Below the pieces are notes generated by a model. The model had not been told where the DNA came from. It made no database searches and worked only from the letters and a program-made list of their open reading frames with translations. The position numbers and the translations under genes were made by a program. From contig NZ_OZ257125.1 of NCBI RefSeq assembly GCF_965279055.1, positions 2,914,001 to 2,978,000 of the forward strand: DNA of 64,000 nt. Direction: 5' to 3'. Source of the DNA: Hydrocarboniphaga sp965279055. GTDB taxonomy: Bacteria > Pseudomonadota > Gammaproteobacteria > Nevskiales > Nevskiaceae. This document shows, piece after piece, positions 8,954-16,845 of this stretch (within the stretch, counting starts at the first letter, position 1; each line of letters starts with the position of its first letter).

Positions 8954-9526
8954 CTAGCTGCCGTGAGCGGAGGGTTTCGGCACGGCTGCCGCGGTGATCG
9001 CGGCGTCCATTGAATCCAACTGCAATCGCACGTAGGAGACGCGGCCATCCGGCTCGGTCTTGCCGCCGATATCCAGCACACCGGTGACTTCAACCGGCGA
9101 TGCAACGTAGGCGGTGTTATGCGTATCAAGCTCCTTGGGCAGCCGCACGAATACCGTGGATGCCGGCAAGTCGTCGGCTGGACCGTCGGCATGCTCACCG
9201 AGACCCACGCGGACCGGCGCCAGCATGAAGAAGCCCGGCATCGGCTCGTCGTCGTGAACCATCAGGCCGCGGATACGCACGCGCTGTCCCTGCAGGCTCA
9301 ACAGGCGCGGCGTGGGTTCAAGCCCATACGCGCCGATCGGCATTTTGTAGAAGTCCGAGAAAGCCAGGTCGGCCGCTGGCGGCAGTGTTGCCGCCGGCGC
9401 CGCTGCCTTATTCGCGACGTCCTGTGAGGGCTTGGCCAAGGGCTGAGCCGCGCAAGCGGTCAACACGGCGAGCATCGCCAGAGTCGTCAGCTGCGCAGGC
9501 AGCCGACCGCGCTTGATGTTCTTCAT
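8954..9526 (-). CDS. Lipoprotein of unknown function
   Basis: A 190-residue predicted lipoprotein. From the chosen ATG the sequence is MKNIKRGRLPAQLTTLAML and reaches the lipobox LTAC (Cys25). The mature part contains YKMPIGAYGLEPTPRLLSLQ followed by GQRVRIRGLMVHDDEPMPGFFMLAP. This resembles small secreted domains with the pattern 'L.GK.VRI.GFM', such as DUF3299-like proteins, but I cannot confirm the family. A GTG start 28 codons upstream is possible but would bury the signal peptide. It is upstream of, and co-directional with, the phosphatase gene (153-base gap), so the two may be co-transcribed. Confidence 0.7.
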   Translation of the reverse strand: MKNIKRGRLPAQLTTLAMLAVLTACAAQPLAKPSQDVANKAAAPAATLPPAADLAFSDFYKMPIGAYGLEPTPRLLSLQGQRVRIRGLMVHDDEPMPGFFMLAPVRVGLGEHADGPADDLPASTVFVRLPKELDTHNTAYVASPVEVTGVLDIGGKTEPDGRVSYVRLQLDSMDAAITAAAVPKPSAHGS

Positions 9527-9682
9527 CGCAAATCCCCTTGCCATCGAATAACGACGTCTAAGTCTTTTGGGCTGGCTTTTGGGCTGGCCAGAGTTTCTGG
9601 TGACTGCCACACCGTGCAGCCAGTGTGACGTTTCTCTATTTCAGCTTAATGAGCATTTCGTGACGGCTCGGCAGGCCAGCCT

Positions 9683-10597
9683 CTAGGAGGCGGCCGCCCC
9701 ACTCAAGCCGGATGATCCCGGCGATCCATGCAGGCGCGCAGCGCCAGGCCGGTCACGCATGGGGGCTCCTCGACAGGCTAGCGGCGGCGCGACCGTCGGC
9801 GCGCGTGCAGGTGACCCGGCAAGCTCCGGGTCGACCCTGTCATTGGCACGAACGAATCGGATGAACGACTGCATCAGGCGGCGCCCGGAGGCAGACAGCT
9901 CCGAGTTCTCGACGAATTCCTCGGTGATCTCGGCTATCGGGCGGGCGCCGAGCATCCGCAACACCAGGCGCACCGGCTTTTCGATCGAACCGGCTTTCCA
10001 GCCGCTCTCCAGCAGGTGTTCGAAATAGCGCTGCACGAGGCCCGCGTGAGCGGGCGTTGCTTCTGAGAGGAGCCTGCGCGTCGCTTGCAGCTTGTCTCGT
10101 TGCGAAAGGAGCATCGGGCTAGGAATTTCCACCTGACACTGGCGAAGGAACAGCATCACCGTCTTCGATCGACGGATTTCCTCAGGCCGAAGTCGTCGGA
10201 GAATCGTTCCTGCCGACAGGGTTTCACTTCCCTCGAATCGCTCGTCAAGGAGTTGGAAGATCGAGCCGTCGTCCTCCAGGCGGTCGATGGCTCGACGGAC
10301 CGCGCCACGTTGGATCTCTGCCTCGATGAACTGCTCGTAGAGGTGGCGGGTCCAGGCCTGGGTGAGTGCCGATGCGATCGGCACCGCGCTGCGACGCAGG
10401 CGCACCTCCCAGAAGTGAAGCCGGGAAGCCTGGCCGGACTGATCACCCTCGATACGAGTGCAGTGGCGGCACAGCATTCCATCGGCGGACGTGAGAGCGA
10501 AGGACACGCGCTTCTTCCCGCACCGTGCACAAGTCTGTCGCGGTGCTCGAGTTGCAGTCCGAATCGCGGGTGCCGGGGCTTTGATTTTTTCGATCAT
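9683..10597 (-). CDS. Zinc-ribbon protein of unknown function
   Basis: A 304-residue protein that I do not recognise. Near the N-terminus it has two CxxC pairs (C23/C26 in CARC and C43/C46 in CRHC), typical of a zinc ribbon. Then follows a mostly helical, Arg/Glu-rich body (about 60-250) with the repeated character of small helical bundles, and a low-complexity Pro/Gly/Ala-rich C-terminus. No signal peptide or membrane segment is seen, so a cytosolic, possibly nucleic-acid-binding protein is likely. It lies just beyond the flagellar cluster and has an unusual AT-rich repeat region upstream. Confidence 0.6.
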   Translation of the reverse strand: MIEKIKAPAPAIRTATRAPRQTCARCGKKRVSFALTSADGMLCRHCTRIEGDQSGQASRLHFWEVRLRRSAVPIASALTQAWTRHLYEQFIEAEIQRGAVRRAIDRLEDDGSIFQLLDERFEGSETLSAGTILRRLRPEEIRRSKTVMLFLRQCQVEIPSPMLLSQRDKLQATRRLLSEATPAHAGLVQRYFEHLLESGWKAGSIEKPVRLVLRMLGARPIAEITEEFVENSELSASGRRLMQSFIRFVRANDRVDPELAGSPARAPTVAPPLACRGAPMRDRPGAARLHGSPGSSGLSGAAAS

Positions 10598-10662
10598 GGA
10601 TAGAGTCGCGACGCTGAATCAGATCAGTCGTCAGGACACTAAGTCATCGATATGTCACACAG

Positions 10663-10685
10663 ATTACGAATTCGTAATTCGTATT
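10663..10685. promoter_or_regulatory. AT-rich nested palindrome, candidate operator
   Basis: A 16-bp perfect palindrome, ATTACGAATTCGTAAT, is followed directly by TCGTATT. The heptamer ATTCGTA therefore occurs twice in tandem and once inverted within 23 bases. The site is strongly AT-rich in a GC-rich genome. It lies 66 bases upstream of the zinc-ribbon gene and 29 bases beyond the flhB stop, which fits an operator over the promoter of the former. No regulator is identified. Confidence 0.45.
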
Positions 10686-10713
10686 AACCTGGTCTGTGGA
10701 ACTCCCGGTTTCA

Positions 10714-11838
10714 CTACGCGTCGGGATCGGGCTCGCCGCCCGGCACCGGCGCCGTGAAATCCGGCGTCGTGCGCGCCGCGCCGGCCTTCAGCTGGTACAG
10801 GTAGGTCAGCACCGCGGCAACCGCCTGGTACAGCTGGCTCGGGATCTCCTTGTCGAGCTCGACGCTGCGATACAGCGCGCGCGCCAGCGGCGGCGCGGAC
10901 ACCAGCGCGACCTTGTGCTGAGTCGCGAGTTCGCGAATCGCGGCGGCGATCACGCCGGCACCTTTGGCGACGACCATCGGCGCGCGCATCTTGCCGGCGC
11001 TGTACTTGATCGCGACCGCGTAGTGCGTCGGGTTGGTGATGACGACGTCGGCGCCGGCAACTTTCTCCATCATCCGCGCGCGCGCCATCTGGTGCTGCAA
11101 CTGCCGGATCTTGGCTTTTACTTCGGGCCGGCCGTCCGACTCTTTCATCTCGTCGCGCACTTCCTTCTTGGTCATGCGCATTTCCTTGCTGTGCTTCCAC
11201 CACTGGTACGGCGCGTCGACCGCCGCCACCAGCATCAGTCCGCCGGTCATCCACACCAGGCACCACAGCGACAGCGACAGCGCCTGCGCGATGGCACTCG
11301 CGGTATCGATGCGCGCCAGCTCCATCAGGTCGTTGCGATGGCCCCAGATGTAGAGCCAGCCGACCGCGCCGATCACGCTGAATTTCAGCAGGCTCTTGCC
11401 GAGCTCGACCAGCGCGGTCGACGACACCATTCGCGCCAGGCCTTTTAGTGGATTGATTCGCGAAAACTGCGGCTGAAACGCCTGTGCGCTGAAGTTCCAG
11501 CCGCCGATCAGCGCCGGCGCGATCAGCGCGGCGAGCAGGCTCGCGCCGAGCAGCGGCGCGATCGCGATCAGTGCGTCCGACAGGCGCAGGAACAGCATGC
11601 CGATCACACGCGTCGGATCTTCCAGCAAGGCGGCATCGAAGCGCAGGCTTTCGCGCATCAGCGCGAGGCCCTGCCCGGCCAGCTTGTGGCCGAGGCTGAT
11701 GATGCCGATCATCGACACGCCGACCGTCAACGCCGTCGACAGCTCGCGCGAGCGCGCGACATTGCCTTTCTTGCGGGCTTCGCGCTCCCGCTTGGGTGTG
11801 GCTTTTTCTGTTTTATCTTGCGTGCTGTCGCCGCTCAC
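10714..11838 (-). CDS. flhB: Flagellar export switch protein FlhB
   Basis: Inner-membrane component of the flagellar type III export apparatus that switches substrate class after hook completion. The 374 residues comprise a charged N-terminus (KTEKATPKREREARKKG), four membrane segments between about 30 and 210, and a cytoplasmic domain with the self-cleavage motif NPTH (269-272) in VVITNPTHYAVA. Its ATG overlaps the fliR stop by 4 bases (ATGA). It is the last flagellar gene on this side; flhA, flhF and fliA do not follow and must lie elsewhere. Confidence 0.97.
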   Translation of the reverse strand: MSGDSTQDKTEKATPKREREARKKGNVARSRELSTALTVGVSMIGIISLGHKLAGQGLALMRESLRFDAALLEDPTRVIGMLFLRLSDALIAIAPLLGASLLAALIAPALIGGWNFSAQAFQPQFSRINPLKGLARMVSSTALVELGKSLLKFSVIGAVGWLYIWGHRNDLMELARIDTASAIAQALSLSLWCLVWMTGGLMLVAAVDAPYQWWKHSKEMRMTKKEVRDEMKESDGRPEVKAKIRQLQHQMARARMMEKVAGADVVITNPTHYAVAIKYSAGKMRAPMVVAKGAGVIAAAIRELATQHKVALVSAPPLARALYRSVELDKEIPSQLYQAVAAVLTYLYQLKAGAARTTPDFTAPVPGGEPDPDA

Positions 11839-12623
11839 GGCGCGGCCCCGACGACACCGATCAGGCCGGCCATGAAGCTCCAGGCCTGGTCGAGCTGATG
11901 CGTGAACACGTGGCGCAGGCTCGGCAGATCGATACGAAGCAGCAACAGGCCTGCGGCCAGCGACAGCGGAAAGCCGACCGACAGGCCGTTGAGCGTCGGC
12001 GCGCTGCGGCTCATCACGCCGAACGCGAGATTCACCAGCAGCAGCGCCGCCATCGTCGGCAGCGCCAGCGATACCGCGGCGCCGAACATCGTCACGCCGC
12101 TATTCGCCATCGCCTCGAAGCTGCGCGCGCCGATCACCGTGCTGGCATCGGGCGCGACCTGGAAGCTGGTCGCCAGCAATTCGATCAGCCGCAGATGCCC
12201 ATCGAGCGTCAGGAACAGCAGCATCGCGATCAGGTGCAGGAACTGGCCGATCACCGGCGCGTCGGTGCCGCGCACCGGGTCGGCCATGCGCGCGAAACCC
12301 AGGCCCATGCTGCTGCCTATCAGTTCGCCGCCGAGCACCACCGCTTCGAACACCAGTTTCAACACGAAGCCGAGCATGATGCCGAGCAAGGTCTCCTGCG
12401 CCATGCGCAGCCACCACACCGCGGTGAATGCGGCCAGCGGCGGCGTTGCCGGCAGCAGCGGCGCGACGATCAGGGTCAGCGCCAGCGCGAACATCAACCG
12501 CACGCGCGCCGGCGAGGATTTGTCGCCGATCACCGGCGCGCTGATCAGCAGACCGCCGATGCGCGCCAGCGGAAACAGTGCGGCCTGGATCCAGGCCTGC
12601 AGTTGTGCGTCGGTGATATTCAT
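11835..12623 (-). CDS. fliR: Flagellar export protein FliR
   Basis: Integral membrane part of the flagellar export gate (FliP5-FliQ4-FliR1), 262 residues with about six hydrophobic segments. It starts MNITDAQLQAWIQAALFPLARIGG, and the stretch GLGFARMADPVRGTDAPVIGQFLHLIAMLLFLTLDGHL is typical of the family. It overlaps flhB by 4 bases. Upstream it is separated from fliQ by a palindromic repeat element. Confidence 0.95.
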   Translation of the reverse strand: MNITDAQLQAWIQAALFPLARIGGLLISAPVIGDKSSPARVRLMFALALTLIVAPLLPATPPLAAFTAVWWLRMAQETLLGIMLGFVLKLVFEAVVLGGELIGSSMGLGFARMADPVRGTDAPVIGQFLHLIAMLLFLTLDGHLRLIELLATSFQVAPDASTVIGARSFEAMANSGVTMFGAAVSLALPTMAALLLVNLAFGVMSRSAPTLNGLSVGFPLSLAAGLLLLRIDLPSLRHVFTHQLDQAWSFMAGLIGVVGAAP

Positions 12624-12632
12624 GCGGAGTTC

Positions 12633-12737
12633 CCTTCTCCCTCCGGGAGAAGGTGTCGCGAAGCGACGGATGAGGGTGTTGAAGTATGCGCGTCCGTCGA
12701 GGCCCTCACCCCTGCCCCTCTCCCGAAGGGAGAGGGG
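12633..12737. repeat. REP-like palindromic element (type 1) between fliQ and fliR
   Basis: Two hairpins (CTTCTCCC / GGGAGAAG at the left, CCCCTCTCCC / GGGAGAGGGG at 12715-12737) flank a spacer containing GGATGAGGG and CCCTCACCCC. The same arrangement in the opposite orientation occurs at 46386-46492. It fills nearly the whole fliQ-fliR gap. Confidence 0.85.
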
Positions 12738-12762
12738 ATGCGATGGCGCGTCGGCATTAGCA

Positions 12763-13032
12763 TCAGTGAACCAGGCCCGGGATGCCTTCGATCAGCCGGC
12801 GCGTGAATTCGGTCAGCAGTCGCAGCATCCACGGCCCCATGAACACCAGCACCGCGGCCATCGCGATGACCTTGGGGATGAACGACAGTGTTGCCTCGTT
12901 GATCTGCGTCGCCGCCTGGAACATGCCCACCAGCAGGCCGATCGCCAGCGCCACCAGCAGCATTGGCGCCCCAATCATCAGCGCCAGCTGCAGCGCCTGC
13001 TGGCCCTGGTTCATGACTTCTTCCGGCGTCAT
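12763..13032 (-). CDS. fliQ: Flagellar export protein FliQ
   Basis: An 89-residue membrane protein with two hydrophobic helices (about 16-38 and 52-72), the standard size for FliQ. It contains the conserved VALAIGLLVGMFQAATQINE and ends ..LIEGIPGLVH. Its ATG overlaps the fliP stop by 4 bases (ATGA), so the two are translationally coupled. It is part of the export gate with FliP and FliR. Confidence 0.95.
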   Translation of the reverse strand: MTPEEVMNQGQQALQLALMIGAPMLLVALAIGLLVGMFQAATQINEATLSFIPKVIAMAAVLVFMGPWMLRLLTEFTRRLIEGIPGLVH

Positions 13033-13781
13033 TTGATGAAGCTCCCGGCCAGCGAGCCCATCACCAGGCTCCAGCCATCGACCAGCACAAACAGCATCAG
13101 TTTGAACGGCAATGAAATCAGCATCGGCGACAGCATCATCATGCCCATGCTCATCAGCACGCTGGAAACAATCAGATCGATGATGATGAAGGGAATGAAC
13201 AGCAGAAAGCCGATCTCGAACGCGGTCGTCAGCTCGCTGGTCATGAACGCCGGCGCGAGAATGCGGAAAGGCACGTCCTCGGGCTTGTCGAAGGAATCCA
13301 GGCCGGCGATGCGCGTGAACGTCATCAGATCGGCTTCGCGCGTCTGCGTCAGCATGAACTCGCGCAGCGGCTTGATGCCGGTCTGCAGCGCCGGCTCGAA
13401 CTCCATCTGGCCGTCGAGATACGGCTTGGCCGCGGTGGTGTACATCGCGTCCAGCGTCGGGCTCATGATGAACAGCGTCAGGAACAGCGACAGGCCGACC
13501 AGGATCTGATTCGACGGCGTATTGCCGGTGCCCAGCGCCTGTCTGAGCAGACCCAGCACGACGATGATGCGCGTGAACGAGCTCATCATCAGCAGCGCCG
13601 CCGGCAGCAGCGTGATCCCGGTCATCAGGATCAGCGTCTGGATGCTCAAGGAATAAGTCTGGCCACCGCCGGCGGCGGGGACGACGTTGACCGCCGGCAG
13701 GCCCGGCGCCGCGCACACCGCGACCGGCAACAGCAGCAGTCCCGCAGCCACGCACAGCTTGCGACGCAGCGCAGTGCTCAT
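13029..13781 (-). CDS. fliP: Flagellar export protein FliP
   Basis: Core subunit of the flagellar export gate, 250 residues from the chosen ATG. It has a cleavable signal peptide (MSTALRRKLCVAAGLLLLPV, cleavage after CAA), as is typical of FliP. Conserved segments include LPAALLMMSSFTRIIVVLGLLRQ, then GLSLFLTLFIMSP and FLLFIPFIIIDLIVSSVLMS, followed by the C-terminal VDGWSLVMGSL. The ATG overlaps the fliO stop by 4 bases. A longer frame upstream overlaps fliO and lacks FliP sequence, so it was not used. Confidence 0.96.
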   Translation of the reverse strand: MSTALRRKLCVAAGLLLLPVAVCAAPGLPAVNVVPAAGGGQTYSLSIQTLILMTGITLLPAALLMMSSFTRIIVVLGLLRQALGTGNTPSNQILVGLSLFLTLFIMSPTLDAMYTTAAKPYLDGQMEFEPALQTGIKPLREFMLTQTREADLMTFTRIAGLDSFDKPEDVPFRILAPAFMTSELTTAFEIGFLLFIPFIIIDLIVSSVLMSMGMMMLSPMLISLPFKLMLFVLVDGWSLVMGSLAGSFIK

Positions 13782-14119
13782 TCCGACTTCCCCAGCGCCT
13801 TCTTCAGCAGATCGCCGAAATTCGGTGCCTGCGTCGCCGCTGCGACCGGCGCCACTTCCAGCAATTCCGGGACGGTGTCGAACACATGCAGCGTACTGAC
13901 GCGCCCTGGCGCAACGCCGATCAGCAGGTGTTTGCCGCCGGCCTCGATCCACAGCACGCGCTCGCGGTTGCCGACCGACAGGCCGCTATGCAGGCGCAGC
14001 GCGCCGCTGCCCTTGGGCCGCAGGTTCTGCACGCGGCGCAGTATCCAGGCCAGCGCGAAAATCGCACCGACCACCAGCAGCAGGCTCAACAGCGACTGCA
14101 TCAGGCTCGTGGTTTCCAC
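13778..14119 (-). CDS. fliO: Flagellar assembly protein FliO
   Basis: Small bitopic membrane protein that helps FliP assemble, 113 residues. It has one membrane helix (about 7-27, LMQSLLSLLLVVGAIFALAW), then LRRVQNLRPKG and the conserved segment LSVGNRERVLWIEAGGKHLLIGV typical of FliO. A second ATG at codon 7 (14101) is an alternative start. Its position between fliN and fliP and the ATGA overlap with fliP support the call. Confidence 0.93.
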   Translation of the reverse strand: METTSLMQSLLSLLLVVGAIFALAWILRRVQNLRPKGSGALRLHSGLSVGNRERVLWIEAGGKHLLIGVAPGRVSTLHVFDTVPELLEVAPVAAATQAPNFGDLLKKALGKSE

Positions 14120-14135
14120 CTGGGTTCGATCTCGC

Positions 14136-14492
14136 TCAGCGCAGCTTGCGGATGCGCTCGGTGGGGCTGACCACGTCGGTCAGGCGCACGCCGAAGCGAT
14201 CGTTGATCACCACCACTTCGCCATGCGCGATCAGGGTGCCGTTGACGTAGATGTCCAGCGGTTCGCCGGCAGCGCGCTCCAGCTCGACCACCGAGCCGGG
14301 GTTGAGCTGCAACAGGTTGCGGATCGGGATGCGCGCGCGGCCGACTTCCATCGACAAGGTCACCGAGACGTCGAGGATCACGTCCAGGCCCTGCTCGCTG
14401 TCGGGGCCACGCGCCGCGTTGGCATCGTTGGAGAGGTTCTGGAAACTGGCGCGCGGCAGTTCCTGCGCGCCTGCACTTAAGGGGTTGGTCAC
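14136..14492 (-). CDS. fliN: Flagellar motor switch protein FliN
   Basis: Cytoplasmic C-ring protein, 118 residues. After a variable N-terminus, the SPOA domain covers about 38-116: ILDVSVTLSMEVGRARIPI, then LLQLNPGSVVELERAAGEP, and GEVVVINDRFGVRLTDVVSPTER, all close to the family consensus. The ATG overlaps the fliM stop by 4 bases. With FliM and FliG it forms the rotational switch. Confidence 0.97.
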   Translation of the reverse strand: MTNPLSAGAQELPRASFQNLSNDANAARGPDSEQGLDVILDVSVTLSMEVGRARIPIRNLLQLNPGSVVELERAAGEPLDIYVNGTLIAHGEVVVINDRFGVRLTDVVSPTERIRKLR

Positions 14493-15496
14493 TGGCGGGG
14501 TCCGATGGCGAGTTTCTGGGGGGGAGTTCTATGAATGACGTTGGTGACACGCACCGCGTTGCGGCCGTTGGCGACGCCGAAAGTACCGCGGAAAACCGGC
14601 ATGTCCTCGACGTACAGATCCACGGTCTTGCCCATGGTGATCGGCACCACGTCGCCGGCTTTCAAATTCATCAGCTGGCGCAGGCTGATCGTCGCGGTCG
14701 CGAGCTGACTCTCGACGGCGACTTCGGTGTCCTTGATCTGCTGCTCCAGTGCCTGCGTCCAGCGCTCGTCGCGCTCGGCGCGGTCCGACTGCAGGCCAGC
14801 GTCGAGCTGCTCGCGGATCGGCTCGATCATGGAATACGGAATGGTCACGTGCAGATGGCCGGAGCCGCCTTCCAGATCGATCTTGAAGCGCGACACGACG
14901 ACGATATCCGAGGGGCTGACGATGTTGGCGAAATGCGGGTTGACCTCGGACTGCTGATATTCGAAATCCAGATCCAGTACCGGCGACCAGGCTTCGCGCA
15001 GGTCGGCGAACACCTGGCGCAGCAGCAACTGGATCACGCGATTCTCGGTCGGCGTGAATTCACGGCCTTCGATCTTGATCGCGTTGCGGCCGTCGCCGCC
15101 GAAAAAATTATCGACGACGGTAAACACCAGCTTGGGCTCGAAGATAAACAGCGCGCTGCCGCGCAGCGGCTTGATCTTGACCACGTTGAGACTGGTCGGC
15201 ACGTACAGGCTGTGCGTGTATTCGGCGAACTTCTGCATCTCGATGCCGATCACGGTCAGCTCCGGCGTGCGCCGCAGCATGTTGAACAGCGAGATGCGGA
15301 ACAGGCGCGCAAAGCGCTCGTTGATCATCTCCAGCGTCGGCAGCCGGCCGCGCACCAGGCGGTCCTGGGTGGCGAAGTCATAGTGCCGCGCCTCGCCCGG
15401 CGCAGCCGGTGGCGGCGTGGTGTCGACCACGCCGCTGTCGACGCCGTGCAGCAGCGCGTCGATCTCGTCCTGGGATAGCAGCTCGCGTGAGCTCAT
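14489..15496 (-). CDS. fliM: Flagellar motor switch protein FliM
   Basis: C-ring switch protein that binds phospho-CheY, 335 residues. The N-terminal CheY-binding peptide LLSQDEIDALLHGV is at 5-18. The middle CheC-like domain follows (ERFARLFRISLFNMLRRTPE), and a C-terminal SPOA domain carries LMNLKAGDVVPITMGK. Its ATG shares one base with the fliL stop (TAATG), indicating coupling. Confidence 0.97.
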   Translation of the reverse strand: MSSRELLSQDEIDALLHGVDSGVVDTTPPPAAPGEARHYDFATQDRLVRGRLPTLEMINERFARLFRISLFNMLRRTPELTVIGIEMQKFAEYTHSLYVPTSLNVVKIKPLRGSALFIFEPKLVFTVVDNFFGGDGRNAIKIEGREFTPTENRVIQLLLRQVFADLREAWSPVLDLDFEYQQSEVNPHFANIVSPSDIVVVSRFKIDLEGGSGHLHVTIPYSMIEPIREQLDAGLQSDRAERDERWTQALEQQIKDTEVAVESQLATATISLRQLMNLKAGDVVPITMGKTVDLYVEDMPVFRGTFGVANGRNAVRVTNVIHRTPPQKLAIGPRQ

Positions 15497-16071
15497 TACT
15501 GCATCACGAAATTGGTAAAGAACAGACCCTGCACCTGGGTTTCGCCGGTCTCTTCCTTGAGCACTCCCTGCACCGCGGCCAGCGCCTGCTTCTGCAGCGT
15601 CTCCTTGCCCTGGCGATCGACGATGTCGTCGTACTTCTGCTGCGTGAACAGCATCATCAGCGTGTTGCGGATGCGCGGCATGTGGGTCTTGGCGGCTTCG
15701 ACGCCGCCGTTGCTGCGCGACATCAGCTCCATGTCCACCGACAGATAGCGCATGTTGACGTTGTCGTTGAGGTTGACCACGATCGCCGGCGAAATCGGCA
15801 GATACTGCGCGGCGCCGGCCTTGGCGCCTTCGTGCTCGCCGCCGCCGTGTTCGTCGCCATGCGACTCGGCCGCGGCCTCATGGCTCTCGGCCGCGGCGCC
15901 GTGCTCGCCGCTGCTGGCGCCCTTCGACGAAGCGGCCGGCTTGGTGACGAAATAGACGCCGCCGCCTGCCGCCGCCGCACCGACGACGGTGCACAGCAGC
16001 AGCGGCAGCAGTCCGCCCTTTTTCTTGGATGCGGCGACAGGAACCTGATCGGCGGTGGGGGCGCTGGCCAT
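15496..16071 (-). CDS. fliL: Flagellar basal body-associated protein FliL
   Basis: Single-pass inner-membrane protein near the stator, 191 residues. KKKGG is followed by a membrane helix (about 20-42), then an unusually His/Glu/Ala-rich linker (about 50-82, SGEHGAAAESHEAAAESHG), and the periplasmic FliL domain beginning YLPISPAIVVNLND. The chosen ATG has GGAG nine bases upstream; a longer frame upstream looks like a shadow. A sigma-54-type promoter precedes it, so fliL probably begins its own transcript through flhB. Confidence 0.93.
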   Translation of the reverse strand: MASAPTADQVPVAASKKKGGLLPLLLCTVVGAAAAGGGVYFVTKPAASSKGASSGEHGAAAESHEAAAESHGDEHGGGEHEGAKAGAAQYLPISPAIVVNLNDNVNMRYLSVDMELMSRSNGGVEAAKTHMPRIRNTLMMLFTQQKYDDIVDRQGKETLQKQALAAVQGVLKEETGETQVQGLFFTNFVMQ

Positions 16072-16102
16072 ACGAGAACTCCGGTGGTGACGAGCCCCAG
16101 GT

Positions 16103-16117
16103 ACAAGCGCTGTGCCA
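16103..16117 (-). promoter_or_regulatory. Candidate sigma-54 promoter of fliL
   Basis: Read on the minus strand the site is TGGCAC-AGCGC-TTGT. This matches the sigma-54 consensus TGGCAC-N5-TTGC except for T in place of the -12 C. Thirteen bases (GGCACAGCGCTTG) are identical to the fliE promoter candidate. The distance to the fliL ATG leaves a short leader of about 20 bases with a GGAG. Confidence 0.6.
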
Positions 16118-16314
16118 GGGCTCGCGACGCCTCGTTCGGATCGGCCGACGGGAAATTGACGTGGCGTTCGCTTGCTGGCTCGCCACGCGGCCGACGGAAA
16201 TGCGTCGCGCCGAACTGCCTCGCCGCCGTCTAAGTCGTGTGCACCCGCGAAGCCGGCGCGGCCAACCCGGCTATCCGTTTCTGGTCGCCGGCTGTCCTGC
16301 CAGCAGGCATGGTG

Positions 16315-16330
16315 TGGCAGTGGTTTTGCA
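16315..16330 (+). promoter_or_regulatory. Candidate sigma-54 promoter of the small exported protein gene
   Basis: TGGCAG-TGGTT-TTGCA matches the -24/-12 consensus with the invariant GG and GC separated by exactly 10 bases. The predicted transcript would start near 16341, leaving about 40 bases of leader that include the GGAGG Shine-Dalgarno sequence. Confidence 0.7.
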
Positions 16331-16380
16331 AGACTCCTCCCAACCGGGATCACCCGGCCCCATCACCTGGAGGCGCAGGC

Positions 16381-16806
16381 ATGCGGAAGACACTGGCCAC
16401 GACCCTGATCGTCAGCTGCCTGGCAGCCTGCCCGTCCGTGTTGGCCGCCGATGCCTCGAGCAACTACGACAGCGATGGCATCGACAGCATCGGCCTGAGC
16501 CTGAGCCTGCCTTTCGGTGGCAGCCGCCCCGGCCAGCGCTGGCTGGAGAGCGCCGAGTCCTCGTTGAACCTGGGTGTCACCCGCTACCAGCAGGTGAACA
16601 ATTACTGGGCCTGCACCGACAGCTGCCAGCAACGTCTCTACACGCCGCGCAGCTACAGCATCAGCCTGACCGGCCTGGCCGACGCCGCCGCCCAGATCGC
16701 CGCGCCGGCGCAGGACATGAAGCTGCAACTCGGCCGCTGGCGCGATCTGCTGATCGATACCCAGACGCTGCCGGAGTCGGTGCGCGACGAGGAGCGCCAG
16801 CGCTAG
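16381..16806 (+). CDS. Small exported protein, sigma-54-driven, function unknown
   Basis: A 141-residue protein that I do not recognise. A signal peptide (MRKTLATTLIVSCLAACPSVLA) is followed by a mature part with SIGLSLSLPFGGSRPGQRW and two cysteines in WACTDSCQ that could form a disulfide. The C-terminus is helical and charged. The chosen ATG has GGAGG about eight bases upstream; an upstream in-frame ATG would precede the sigma-54 promoter and was rejected. It lies antisense between fliL and fliK inside the flagellar cluster and has its own -24/-12 promoter. A periplasmic role connected with the flagellum is therefore plausible but inferred. Confidence 0.8.
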   Translation: MRKTLATTLIVSCLAACPSVLAADASSNYDSDGIDSIGLSLSLPFGGSRPGQRWLESAESSLNLGVTRYQQVNNYWACTDSCQQRLYTPRSYSISLTGLADAAAQIAAPAQDMKLQLGRWRDLLIDTQTLPESVRDEERQR

Positions 16807-16845
16807 CGCTCGCCGCCCGCCCGCGCGGGCTTGACCACCTCAGCC

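Larger units (their letters stand above)
16072..16380. other. Divergent intergenic region between fliL and the small exported protein gene
   Basis: I see no convincing gene in these 309 bases. The region holds two oppositely directed sigma-54-like promoter sequences (16103-16117 for fliL, 16315-16330 for the rightward gene) and the two Shine-Dalgarno sequences. About 200 bases between the promoters could hold shared FleQ enhancer sites, but I cannot recognise them. Confidence 0.6.
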
